Made by a program: the position numbers and the translations under genes. Positions 9,374 through 20,429 of a stretch of DNA of 64,000 bases are shown one piece after another (the stretch's first letter is position 1; each line of letters begins with the position of its first letter). The notes below the pieces were generated by a model. That model had not been told where the DNA came from, ran no database searches, and saw only the letters and a program-made list of their open reading frames with translations. Source of the DNA: Xanthostigma xanthostigma (taxonomy: Eukaryota; Arthropoda; Insecta; Raphidioptera; Raphidiidae); the NCBI GenBank assembly GCA_963575645.1, contig OY754467.1, positions 53,477,108 to 53,541,107 of the forward strand, given 5' to 3'.

Positions 9374-11590
9374 TAATAAAAGCGTTTAATAAAATATCGA
9401 AATGTTAAGTATATTGATCCGGTGGCTCAAAGGTTATTCTTTAAATTTCACAGTATAATTCCAAGAATCAAAATTCTACTCTAAATTAATTTTTAGAGTC
9501 AGTTTACTAACAACTGGAAGTATTTATTGATTAGACAAAAGTAATTTTGTTAAGCTGTGGTTTGTCGAAAATTAAAAAAATACACTAAAGCCGGACCTGT
9601 CTCTTGTTACGTCAGCACCATGTTTATAAAACACCAGTACATAGGTGTGAAATTTAATTAGATACTTTATACCTGCAATATAACACTGGATATTGGTTTT
9701 TAACAGTCTTCTATAACAATATAACACATTTTTTTGAAATATACTCCTGTTTCATATAACAGGAAGATTGTATCATTTCCTGTTATCCTTGGGTGACAAC
9801 TTCTTCATAAAATATTTTATTTATGCTCTGATTTTTACGGATTATTTATGATTGGCAACCATTTCGTTTGAGATTTTTATTTCTGTTCTCAATATTATAT
9901 GACAGCAAAAAAAATATAAAACAATAAAACAAACTTCCGAATTTTAATAACTGTTTAAAAGTATATATCTTTTAAGTGTTCCGTGTAAAACAGAACACAT
10001 TGAATAACTTCGATGTCCGTCCGTCCGTCTGTCTGTCACAAGCGATTTTCTCTGAAGCTATTTGAAATTTGGACAGTCATAGAGTGTAAGTAGGCCAAAT
10101 GCAGACGGGATGTATAAACAGTTGAATTTTGATGTTTGAGGGAAATTAGGAAAAAAACAAAAACTCGAAGGCATAAATTATTGTTTAGGGTGTCAAAAGA
10201 AAGCTTATTTGAAGCATGGAACGATATGTATGATATATTTTTTTTCCATTTTTTTTTTTAATTTTGGAAAAAAATACTAAAAACATTCTAGCGATATAAA
10301 TTATTATGAACAATTTAATCGTTATTTCTGTACAACTGTAGAACCAAAATTTGGCTATATAATATACAAGTGACGGGCTGATGGCACGAAACACTAATTG
10401 TGCAAGTATAGCTTGCTCTTGAAACTTGATCGATTTTTTACACACGCTGTTTGAAATACCAGCGTTAATTTTCAGAAAAAAATCGCGTTTCTTGTATAGA
10501 CAATTGTTTTTTTAGAATCATAATATGTTCTTATTAAACTTAATCACCTGGAATTTTTCAACGCAATTTTATTATGCAATACGAAAATTTACATTACTCT
10601 AAAATCTGAGAAATGAACGATTTCTTCCAATTACCAGTTTATTAAGATACTATGCGAAAGTAGAAAAAAAAATATTAAGAATATAACCAAGTCAATTACT
10701 GCTGGCACAATATGAAAAGTAGTGGGGTAAAATTTTAGTGCCATCTCATTATTACCTTTAAACTTTAATTTGAAAACTTTCAAAAAAAAATTTAAGATGG
10801 TACTTTTAAGTTGACTCACTTCGGATGTTACGTAATTGCTAGCACTTTCGGCCAAATGGTGCTACTATAGTTGTCTAGAATGGTTTTTAACATAACATCG
10901 CAGCACTAAACAAATCCCATTAAAGACACATTTCACAAATGGGGAGTCGGCCACAGCGCTTAACTTTTATTAACTTTTTTTACACAATATCGATATTGTT
11001 CAGACGTCATACTGAGAAAATGTACGAAGAAAATGTTCATATTATCTATAGTTTATTTTATCTATAGTTTACCGTCACGTATATCTCGTTATTAAAAACT
11101 AGCTATTCAGATGTTTTGATTGCATAGTATTTGCACACTGTTGCACCGCAAAACACTCATAAAACTTAGAATTCATATTGTATAACAACAATTACGAAAA
11201 AAACTTTACCTGACAACATCAGTTTACTAACGTGTAGGAACATACGACGTCACAGCAGTCACGTGACGAGTATTGGCGTTTTGGAGCGAAATTTGAATCG
11301 GAATTTAAAATACATGATTTTTAAAATTTGAGTGGTATTTAAAAAAATAATAATACATATTTGGGGCTATATTAGGTACTTATGCACGATTTAAAATACT
11401 TTCCTAAAAATAGTCAACATCCCTATTTTAGTTCTAGTGAATGATAATATGTGTTGCTCAATAAACTCGCCGAAATTTTGTTTCTTCGTGGTGGAAAATA
11501 CTTATTTACAATAGTGAAACGTTAACAGAAAGAAAACAACAAATTCTAACTAATAAAATAAAAGAATAAGTAATAAAGAACACAAAGTCA
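9374..11590. other. Long AT-rich stretch without genes
   Basis: No credible coding, RNA or terminal-repeat structure. A block at 10320-10450 (CCAAAATTTGGCTATATAA and GGGCTGATGGCACGAAAC) recurs at 53330-53440, so a decayed repeat is present. A GTCCGTCCGTCTGTCTGTC microsatellite lies at 10017-10037. Confidence 0.45.
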
Positions 11591-11619
11591 CTATTTATGT
11601 ACACAAAATACTATGTGAC

Positions 11620-11790
11620 TATATATAAGAGATTATTTATGTTAAACCAGATTTATATAATTGAAATCAATGGTCTATTAACCATACCGCACTATTTATT
11701 TATTTTGTACACGCGTTTGACTGTGATTATTTATGTTAAACGAGATTTATATAATTTAAAACAATGGTCTATTAACCATACCGCGCATTT
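11620..11790 (+). repeat. Direct repeat, about 75-bp unit, two copies
   Basis: TTATTTATGTTAAACCAGAT followed by AATGGTCTATTAACCATACC occurs twice in direct orientation, about 90 bp apart. The inner phrase GGTCTATTAACCATACC is conserved exactly. The copies also create a short spurious reading frame. Confidence 0.65.
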
Positions 11791-12507
11791 TGTGTGAGTT
11801 AAAAAATCAAAGTAGGTAGTACCTAATCATTTGGATATTCTTGAGTTTATTGTGCGACGAATTTCTTTGATAGAAGGAAAATAATTAATTAACTTCAAAG
11901 ATGCGTGCGCAGCGTACTTTTCTTCTTTTGTTTTAAAGGTTGTCTATTTGTATGAAAACAAAGGTTTTATGTTTCATTATTGTCTCTGCTGTTTCGCGAT
12001 ATAAAGTTTTTGTTTTGTAAACTTTAATAATATAACAATGCATTGTTTAGTTAATTGCTTGTTTATTATTCACTTGCATAAATTGTTTAATTATGTGCGT
12101 AAAACTACTCATTAATAATAATTAATCATACAGAATACAGATTGACGCAATCTATTATAATAGGGTCCTCAATTTGTTTAGTTTCGGATGAAAGATTTTG
12201 TTTTCAGTACAAAAATGGGTGTCGTTTGTTTCATAGTCACCGATCTACTTTCGATTGTATTGGTATAAAATGGAATAATCACGTGTATTTTAAACAATTT
12301 TTTGTCTATCATACTATCGGCTACGAAATTTTAACTTATTTTTAATGGCACCGTCGAAAAATATTTTCTGGAACATCATGGAAATCTCACTGAAGTTCTA
12401 TAAGCATATGTATTACTGTACCTTTTCTTCCACCACGTGTATCTGCACTTCCATCATAAAAGTTTACGTTTAAAAAAAAACAGAAAAGGCGTGTTTCTTA
12501 TACTATA
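11791..12507. other. Spacer, no gene seen
   Basis: AT-rich. A 67-residue frame at 12142-12345 resembles nothing known to me and is unsupported. Confidence 0.4.
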
Positions 12508-13105
12508 CTAGCGGCCCGGTTCGGCTTCGCTCGAATTTGTAGATTTCCACCGTTGCAAAGTTAGTCTCCACGAAAACCGTTTTTATTTTAACGCGATAAT
12601 ATATTATATTTATTCGAGCACTCCGGCTGCGCCGTCGTGCTCGATACCTTAACCTTAGCAACACGTGGTGGTTATGCTATTGAATTCTAGCTTATATGAA
12701 ACGTTGCGCTATCTATTGAATACTCACTCAATCCAGTCAACAGGTATCGCCATCTGTTAGAATCCTTTGGAGCTGAGCACTCCGGCTGCGCCGTCGTGCT
12801 CGATACCTTAACCTCAGCAACACGTGGTGGTTATGCTATTGAATTGTAGCTTATATGAAACGTTGCGCCATCTATTGAATTCACTCAATCCAGTCAATCC
12901 AGTCAACAGATAATTATGACTGTCAAGGAATAGACAAATAATTTGCAATAAAATAATATTGCGACTATAAGTTGAAATGTAAGCTATCCTATCTTTCAAG
13001 TTGGGTCGAATTGCACACGGTGCGCAAATCAAATTTAAAATCGGTTCAGTAGTTTAGGAGTTCATCGCGGACAAACATGTGACACGTAATTTTTATATAT
13101 AAAGA
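12508..13105 (-). mobile_element. Helitron Hel-3
   Basis: A 598-bp element on the minus strand. Its 5' end reads TCTTTATATATAAAAATTAC after A (13106 is T on plus). Its 3' end is a GC-rich hairpin region (CGAAGCCGAACCGGGCCG) followed by CTAG and a T. An internal stretch of about 160 bp with GCACTCCGGCTGCGCCGTCG is tandemly duplicated (about 12616-12775 and 12776-12910), with small differences. No coding capacity. Confidence 0.8.
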
Positions 13106-13577
13106 TGTAATCGTATTCACATAATTGTATCACTTTTTATAGTGTCAAATATCCATCAAAATTTGAGAAAATTTATGTCAGATATTATGTCGCTCAGTGT
13201 GAACAGGTCCGTGATAAATAATGTATTTTTAGAACCGATTTGTCCGCCCAATGTACAAGAGGGTGTATCATCTGCACCGTACATAGTGAGGTCCCATAAT
13301 GATCGCAGCTATACTCTGTGGTTGTTCGGTAGCGATAATGAATTCACTAGTTATGTCAACATTTCATCAGCCTTTGAACGTGCTCAAAGTGAACCGAAGG
13401 GGTGTTTGTATTCACAATAATATACATTATGCAATATATACATACCTGCCCAACACGCTGTACAATATACTCACCATGAATGTACTGTGCGCCCAATCAA
13501 AGAATGTCTGTGCGGAAGGGGAGTGCAGTTACTAGAATTCTGCGAAACCATAGGCGGAGAAGGTGGATGATATGATT
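13106..13577. other. Unexplained stretch with unrecognised frames
   Basis: Two overlapping frames (13142-13420, 92 residues; 13299-13535, 78 residues) are open, but I recognise no motif in either. I see no start context or splice evidence that favours one. I do not call a gene. Confidence 0.25.
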
Positions 13578-13907
13578 GTAGTGGATGCATACATAAGTAG
13601 GTTAAGTTACGAAAATTGATTCATGATGGGTCTGGACCATAAGAGAAACTGCAAGGATAGTGCGTTTTAACTAGAACACTTACTTAAGTGATCTAGTAAC
13701 TTAACCTACTTATGTTTGATACATACATAAGTAGGTTAAGTTACGTTTATTGATTCATGATGGATCTGGACCATAAGAGAAACTGCAAGGATAGTGCGTT
13801 TTAACTAGAACACTTAGGTAAGTGTTCTAGTTAAAAAGCACTATCTTTGCAGTTTACATTTCAATCAATATACGTAACTTAACCTACTTAATGTATGTAT
13901 CCACTGC
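13578..13907. repeat. Foldback with internal direct duplication
   Basis: The outer ends are inverted: GTGGATGCATACATAAGTAG at the left, and its complement ending at ATACATTAAG...GTATCCACTGC at the right. The unit beginning TAAGTAGGTTAAGTTACG occurs directly at about 13588 and 13726, each followed by about 85 shared bases (GGTCTGGACCATAAGAG or its variant). An inverted unit closes the structure at 13828-13907. The element class is unknown. Confidence 0.7.
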
Positions 13908-13985
13908 ATGACTATCGACGAGGGAAAACTCTTGTAAATAAAACATTCACTGTCTTCCAATTTTTTCCTTTGTTTACAAACAATT

Positions 13986-14842
13986 AAGCCGGGTACTCAT
14001 TAGCGAGCTGTAACCGTAACATGTGTGATACAGTAACGAGGTTCTAGTGAGTACGCGTGTTACAGTTACAGCTCGCGACGTCGCCGGATCGCTTTCACCG
14101 AGCGTACTCATTAGCGAGCTGTAACCGTAACATGTGTGATACAGTAACGAGGTTCTAGTGTGTACGCGTGTTACAGTTACAGCTCGCGACGTCGCCGGAT
14201 CGCTTTCACCGAGCGTACTCATTTTGCGAGCTGTAACTGTAACCAAACAGATACAGTTCGAAGTTCTAGTGTGTACGAGAAGGCCAGTGGCCTGACAAGC
14301 CGGATTTATCCGCAGTTTCCTCTGACCATTCACTCATGACTATAAACTCGAATATTCTATTGTTGATACAACAAACAAGTTACAACCTCTCCTCTTGACG
14401 TCCACAAGCGCACTGCGAGCGCCCTTTGATTCGCGGCAAAAACCGACAATCGTCGGCTCGCTGCAAGCGGCACGCGTACCGCTCGCAGCAAGTTTACGAA
14501 CCACGTACACACTATGTTTTTGGTAACAGTAACGGTTACAGTTACGTGCAACGTTACGGGTTCAGAAATGTGTACGTTGTAAACGTCGGCTCGCTGCAAG
14601 CGGCACGCGTACCGCTCGCAGCAGGATTACGAACCACGTACACACTATGTTTTTGGTAACAGTAACGGTTACAGTTACGTGCAACGTTACGGGTTCAGAA
14701 ATGAGTACGATGTAAATGTCGGCTCGCTGCAAGCGGCACGCGTACCGCTCGCAGCAGGCTTGCGAACCACGTACACACTATATTTTTTGGTTACAGTACA
14801 TGCAACGGTTACGGTTACGGCTCGCTAGTGAGTACCCGGCTT
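13986..14842. mobile_element. Foldback transposon with two internal tandem arrays
   Basis: Bounded by inverted repeats AAGCCGGGTACTCATTAGCG (13986) and its complement ending at 14842. The left half holds two to three tandem units of about 126 bp (TAGCGAGCTGTAACCGTAAC to GCTTTCACCGAGCGTACTCA). The right half holds three units of about 132 bp (GTCGGCTCGCTGCAAGCGGC, then CACGTACACACTATGTTTTT and ACGTTACGGGTTCAGAAATG). GC content and CpG frequency are far above the surroundings. Frames inside it are by-products of the repeats. No transposase is seen. Confidence 0.8.
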
Positions 14843-14849
14843 TACCTAG

Positions 14850-14935
14850 CTTAGGGGTCGGAAACCTGCGGCTCGCGTGCCGCGTGCGGCACTTTTGATG
14901 TAAAGTTGCGCCTCTCCAGTTCCATACGCAAAAAA
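14850..14935 (+). mobile_element. hAT-like terminus
   Basis: AGGGGTCGGAAACCTGCGGC followed by CGTGCGGCACTTTTGATG resembles the well-known terminal sequence of a group of animal hAT elements (family knowledge). The other end is not identified. Confidence 0.35.
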
Positions 14936-15392
14936 TAATAATTTTATTATATAAATCCTTAAAAATCGTCCAATCGATCCATGATTGAGTACCATGTCTA
15001 TCTCTCAGCCATTTCCACTCGCGTCTCAATAAAATAATATTTTGAAAATAAAAAATTAGCTGTTCTTTTTTTCTGAAGATCTGTCAAAAAGAATTTAGAT
15101 AGGTAGCTGACAATCATGCTCTGGTTAATTTTGTAATTATGTAACTTTGCAACTAAATAGTAAATATCATAATATTTATTACTAGCCGTTACCCGTGTCA
15201 CCGCCCGAGTTAACAGAAATATTATTTTATTTATTGGATCATTTCTCTAATGTCAATATTTTGAAGTCGGAATGGTCCTGTCTTCCAATTGCCCAGAATG
15301 GTTACATAAATTCATTCAAATCTCTGTAACAATTCTCGTCAACTACAAGTTCGGTCAATTACTGATACGCTGTAGCGCCACTGGAAGCTCGC
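14936..15392. other. Spacer with a possible Helitron 3' end
   Basis: At 15182 the minus strand reads GGTAACGGCTAG then T after a CG-rich stretch, resembling a Helitron 3' end. A similar sequence occurs near 56487. Otherwise featureless. Confidence 0.35.
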
Positions 15393-15396
15393 TTAA

Positions 15397-16634
15397 GGAG
15401 GTTGAGCCGTTTTACGAAGATAATGAAAAAAATCTGAAATAAAGTTTTTTAATAGATTTTTGACGTGATAACGTCTTATAAATTGATGAAACACCAATCT
15501 TATAAATTGATGAAACACCGGCTGCATGTACGAAAAAGTGTCACGTTCCGAAATGTGTCACGTTCCGCCTGACCCTGTGCGTGCAAGCGAGAGCGCAGTA
15601 TAAGCGATAGAGAAGCACGATCGGCCCAAGTTTGACAGCTACAAAAATTTATTTATTAAAGATCACAAGACACAAACTTCCAATAGACTGCCACAGTTCG
15701 CTCGTATATATACTTACAGGGAGTGAAAAATCCACACCACCCGACCGTCCGTTTATTAAAACTGCGTGTATTTTGAAAACGGTTCATTACATTTAAAAAC
15801 CGTTTCTACAGTTGGTAAGAACTCTAATTTTACTATTTAAATATGTAAAAATAAATATTTGGAAACGTATACGTATAATGTAAAAAATAAAAAAAGTTAT
15901 TTTTCAACACTTTACGAGTATGGTTCAATGTTTCTTTATGACGTTATCACGTAAACTATCGTCCGTAAACCGACTTTACAGACAACCAATTTTTTTATAA
16001 CAAAAATTTCTGTAAAAAATCTAAAATAATTAGGAGATTTATAAAGTTAAAATTATAAAAAAACTTTTACATGTAGTCTTATGGAAAATATGTCAACCTA
16101 GCATGCAATCGCGACATTTTAATTTTTTGAAAATAACCAAATAATGTCAGCAGTTCCGAAAACTATGTAAAGCATCGATGTCTAACGCATATTTTAAAAT
16201 TTTTTCCAATTTAATTAGGAGACTTTAAATCAATAAAAAAAAATTATTAAACCTTAGCACTTTTCGATTATGGACTTTTCTTTTTGACAATTTTAACAAT
16301 TTTAACTGAATTTTCAGCTTTTTAATGATTTAATTTTAATTTTTATTACTTCTAATTTCTGTTTTTAATTATTTACTGCAAAAAATATGTAAAATACAGA
16401 TATTTACATAAATTAATTTTTTCTAACCTAACTGTACAAAAAAATCAAAAGTTAATCCATTAAGTAAAATACTGAAATAATTAATTAATATTAAAAAAAA
16501 TTGTTTATTTATGCCTTTATGACAATAATTTATTGGTATCATCGACTTATAACCTTTCGTAAAAATTTATTATGAAAAAGTTCCCATTTAGAATTCGACT
16601 TACTTTTGATTGGGACTGTAACGCATCAACCTCC
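15397..16634 (+). mobile_element. TTAA-flanked element, copy 1, carrying a nested MITE-A
   Basis: TTAA (15393-15396) precedes GGAGGTTGAGCCGTT, and GCATCAACCTCC precedes TTAA (16635-16638), so the element has short inverted termini and a TTAA target duplication. Without the insert at 15461 it is about 700 bp and matches 58202-58879 and the start of a copy at 63649. TTAA duplications are typical of piggyBac, but the termini do not look like canonical piggyBac ends. No transposase coding is seen. Confidence 0.75.
15461..15992 (+). mobile_element. MITE-A, longest copy, nested in the TTAA element
   Basis: Starts TGACGTGATAACGTCTTATA and ends CAGACAACCAATT. It interrupts the T-run of the host element: the uninterrupted copy at about 63700 reads AGATTTTTTTATAAC. 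An internal block GACCCTGTGCGTGCAAGCGA is shared with 29744-30003 and 48691-48948. The insertion site within a T-run explains the flanking T tracts at all copies. Confidence 0.78.
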
Positions 16635-16638
16635 TTAA

Positions 16639-17114
16639 ATGTACATCAATGAATCAATACCATACATTGACACAGCTAGATATAGCATAAGAAGCTATGT
16701 CTCGGTTACTGGAATGTCATAAAGTGACAGGAGCGTTTAACACATAATTACACACCGTTCGTTTGTTTTCAAGCCGCTTTCCCTAAATTACAGGCAAAGT
16801 TACAATTTTATTTACATATATCGATTGGTTTAGTGAATTCCGGCCGGGAAGGAATGTTTCCAGGCGTCGGGTAATTCAACACCTACACTTTGGGAATCGT
16901 TATCCTATAATATGACAAAGCTCGTCCCACTTACCTGCGTTACGTATATGGCTGTGACGTTTCTACTCTATTGACACACAAAATGGCATATATATAGGCG
17001 AAGGGCTCACCGTCAGATTTCCTATAGTATAGGGTATTCAATACACAGGAAAAATTGTCTGTGTGAGTTAGCAGACTAATTGAGAGTCACAATTATATCA
17101 TTTTTATTTTACCC
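16639..17114. other. Spacer, no gene seen
   Basis: No supported feature in this stretch. Confidence 0.4.
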
Positions 17115-17543
17115 GACACCGAGCGGGGAGAGCACTAGACTCGCATTCGGGAGGTACCGGGTTCGAATCCCGGCGGAGGCAGATGTGGCTGGGACTTTTT
17201 CCTGCTGCCTCTCGCCGAGAAACGGTAATTCCTGTACCGACCATCTTGTTGAGGTTTTCCATGGTTTGCCTCAACAATTACAGATAAATATCGAGATGGT
17301 TCCTTATTCAAGGCCATGGCCGATTACCTGTCAAACTTCTATGCTCAAAATTTGCCTACCTTATCCTAATTCCCTAAAAATTCCTTAATTTGCCCATTGC
17401 TATTAATTAAGTTGAAGTTTAAAAATTGTAGAAAATAACGGGAAGTGTGGTAGAAAAAAAAAATAGTAATGGTGCGAATGGCGTCTGTTATGACATAAAG
17501 TCGAGAAACGGACGTTAAACGCATTATTATTATTATTATTATT
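17115..17543 (+). mobile_element. tRNA-derived SINE, copy 1
   Basis: The head has a pol III A-box-like GAGCGGGGAGAGCACTAGAC and an exact B-box-type GGTTCGAATCCC (about 17159-17170). A body of about 300 bp follows, and it ends GACGTTAAACGC(ATT)n. An inverted copy is at 62421-62813. The B box, fixed body and simple-repeat tail are the normal SINE layout. The tail type suggests mobilisation by a LINE with an ATT tail, such as the one at 227-560 (inference). The coding frames through it are accidental. Confidence 0.8.
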
Positions 17544-17714
17544 CTACCCGACTATGGAATAATGACGTCACTTCCGGTCATTTTTTGGATTACTTTCTTA
17601 TATACTTAAGTCATTCATTATAAATAAAATTGTCGTCAAAATACTATACTGTGATCATGGGGTGTGTCAGAGTTCATCCTGCCGCAACGCATAAGCTGCC
17701 CTGTTAGTGCGAGA

Positions 17715-18212
17715 TCCGGTATTAGAAATATATACCATCATCTGTTATTTGATGATAAATAAATTTTATGTTAGATAATATACACATTAATAAATAGCAC
17801 ATGGGTTGCCTAGCTAAATCGTGTACCGATGGTGTTAAATTAAATAAATTCTAATTAACTTTTTTGGATCAACTTCCCCGATTTGTTAATCATAAAAGTC
17901 GAGCCTAAGATGAGAGAAAATGACACAAAATGTTAACAAAACAAATAAACTCAAAATACACAGAGCACAACTATTTACAAGGTATGTTTATGTAGATGAT
18001 CTATATATTTATCTATAGAATCAGTGGTATATTCCAATTCCTTGTGTCATATTCTCTCATTTTAAGCTCGTTTTTTATCATTTACAAACCGGGGAAATTG
18101 ATCCAAAAAAGTCAATTAGAATTTATTTAATTTAACAGCATCGGTACGCGATATATTATTATATTATCTCAAATAACAAATGAGGCTATATATTTCTACC
18201 GTCGGTAGCTCT
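17715..18212. repeat. Foldback element with long inverted arms
   Basis: The left arm, about 17715-17930, contains TTGGATCAACTTCCCCG. Its diverged complement is at about 18035-18212. The arms match over about 150-200 bp at roughly 85-90% by eye, with outer motifs AGAAATATATA and its inverse. There is no coding sequence. Confidence 0.7.
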
Positions 18213-18541
18213 AATTATTTAATTTCCTGTAAAATAACAATAATTAAGGATCCCTATTTGTCTGTCCCAATACTAACTCGAAAATTTGTCGTTCGATACA
18301 CAAGAAATCCGACAGTCAGCTCTGGGACTAATAGCTGTAGTTAGCTGTTGTCGGTGTCTATAAATAAAAATGCATGTCGGCTGACGGGCGATGTATGTGG
18401 GCGATGACGTTACATGGCGGTGATATGTTTCCACAGCCGGCGACGCATCCTTTACTTTCTACTTTGAACCCCTTTTGTTATTGTTACGGAATTATTGATG
18501 TACAGTACAATACTATTAAGTGCAGGCCTGAATGCGACTTA
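18213..18541. other. Spacer, no gene seen
   Basis: A modestly GC-richer patch around 18370-18450 with no recognised motif. Confidence 0.35.
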
Positions 18542-19124
18542 TCATATATATTAATACGCTAAGGTTAAAGATGTTTGCCTCCCTTTTTTAGAAAAAACCT
18601 CACAATTTCTCCAAATAAATTATATATCATTTTACAGATAATTGCTTGCTCTACTGAGATCGACAACTAAAAAATTTATTATTGCTTTTGTTTTTGTAAA
18701 TTAATTAAAATACAGCAACGCTGAACAACGTCTGCCATCTGACGGCTTTAATTTTGAAACAACGTCAACACTTCGATCTGTCATCTGACCTTCATATTGT
18801 AAATACTGCATACTGCCATCTGACGGCTTTAATTTTGAAACAGCGAGCAACGCTGAACAACGTCACAGCAATGCTGCATGATGCCATCTGACGGCTTAGC
18901 TCAACGCTTTTGCTACTTGCGCCTCTATATGACAATTTTAGTAAAATATTTCTTCGATCTGTCATCTGAGCTTCATATTGTAATACAACAAAAAGAAGAA
19001 CGTTATAAGCAGTATGCAAAATTAGAAACGAATTGAATACCTGCAATCATATTCAAAAAATATTTTTGTAAAGTGATAATTATTATACTTATTTAGTGCG
19101 AATAATTCGCACAGGTCACTCTAG
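18542..19124 (+). mobile_element. Helitron Hel-1 copy 2
   Basis: 583 bp, very close to copy 1: TCATATATATTAATACGC after A, hairpin GTGCGAATAATTCGCAC, CTAG before T. Similarity to copy 1 is high enough (differences every few tens of bases) to suggest recent activity. Confidence 0.88.
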
Positions 19125-19512
19125 TTTAGTCATAATACGGTCTAGTTGAAACGGGATACACTCTTTTCGCTCGCCCTAAAGTCTACAAGTCACTTCTGTC
19201 TTGACGTAATTTATATTTTTAGTATGTAATATTTTGCATCATAAAATGGTTCTTAGAATATGTATATGAAAAATCACACCAGCTGCTTCCATTAAATTCA
19301 GTGGTGCACGGGTTCATAAACAAACCCTTCATGTCGTATAAATCCTGGCACAGATGGCCTACTGTAAACTGTGGGAAGGAGATACACTTTAAACTCCAAC
19401 CGCTGTCATCGCATGAACCAACGTCGGTCGAAAATCCACACAGATGTCCAGGTGTGGCAAAACATTGCTCTCATTAAAAAACAGTTGTGTGATTTTAAGA
19501 AACCACGACGCA

Positions 19513-19823
19513 AGTGAAACTTTTATTGGATTGTAGACACTTATCCATCACGATTAATTATAAACAACAATATTCACATGAATACACGAATAAAAACATG
19601 TAAACACTGTACAGCACTTGCCCGCATGACAGACTGACTATGTATTATACATACTACACGGTCAGCTGATGCTAACCATGGGCGCCGCCATATTGGCCTT
19701 GACTGCTCTACCGAGCGCCTACTCCGAGCGCCTTTCACTTTACCCCTACTCCGCGGCCGCCTGTAATGCAACATGCAACAGACGGCCAGAAAAATTCGGG
19801 GCGATAGAATAAAAGTTTCACTT
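19513..19823 (-). mobile_element. MITE-S copy 1
   Basis: Bounded by the 16-bp inverted repeat AAGTGAAACTTTTATT and its complement. The inverted partner is at 51684-52010. The interior is GC-rich in part and conserved, including CAATATGGCGGCGCCCATGG, which contains the ATGGCGGC core bound by YY1-type factors in animals. The flank outside the right arm is also shared with 52011-52040, so the unit may be longer than the inverted repeats indicate. Confidence 0.6.
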
Positions 19824-19928
19824 TAAAAACAATTCTAAATAAACTTGCGCCAGACAGGAACGAACGCGGACCGTTTCCTTTGTTGAGCGGACATGTTTCC
19901 GAGGAACGAGCTAGTTCCACTGGCACCT

Positions 19929-20200
19929 TAGATTAGATTAGATCAGAGGACGTGAGGCAATCCTTGCCTAGACTGCGACCTTGTGTAACACTGATTTACT
20001 TATTCCTGTGCGAGGATGAGGCTTATGATAAAACCCAGAGTCGCGCTGGAATCTACCTGATAAGGCGTAGGGAATGGATTGTTGAGGTGACGGAGTCTTC
20101 GCAACATGACTGCTTCACATATGTAAAATAAATGCTCCGATGTTTCAGAAGCCTCCAGATAGAAGCAGCATGACTTGATGTTCGTCGGTAGCGCACAAAA
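19929..20200 (-). mobile_element. R1-like LINE 3' end
   Basis: The minus-strand frame ending at 20000 includes SETSEHLFYICEAVMLRRLR followed by HLNNPFPTP. This resembles the cysteine/histidine motif near the end of R1/I-type LINE ORF2 proteins (C-x2-C...EHLF-x2-C pattern, here with the first cysteines displaced). The 3' UTR ends in a tail of TAATC repeats (about 19929-19945). It is 5'-truncated and decayed. The clade call is tentative. Confidence 0.5.
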
Positions 20201-20429
20201 ACTGGATGTCAATGAAATCTGTGAGGTGTAGAATATCGTAAAGCAAACAATTTTATTATTAATTAAAATCAAACGTCGAAAAGATCGTTTCACATTTTAC
20301 TTGTATATAAAGGTGTATTTTTAATTAATACTTTGTATGCGTTCAACAAAAAAGCGTTAGTTATTAATTCTTGCTCAAGTTATGCATTTATTATGCATCG
20401 TTTATTAACAAGTGATAATAACAAAGAAG

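Noticed and set aside
11597..11797. A 66-residue frame with internal repeats
   Set aside because: It is a by-product of a direct repeat of about 75 bp and has no protein similarity that I recognise.
13142..13420. A 92-residue plus frame as a possible gene
   Set aside because: No recognised motif, no clear initiation context, and it lies among repeats without supporting splice sites.
13974..14333. Frames of 60-119 residues with internal repeats
   Set aside because: They are open only because the tandem units lack stops in those frames. Repetition is at DNA level with no codon bias.
13986..14842. CRISPR-like array
   Set aside because: Units are long, contiguous and lack unique spacers. The setting is eukaryotic, and the structure is a foldback with tandem arrays.
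19929..19945. TAATC/TTAGA repeats as telomeric sequence
   Set aside because: The insect telomere repeat is TTAGG. This short run is the tail of a LINE remnant.
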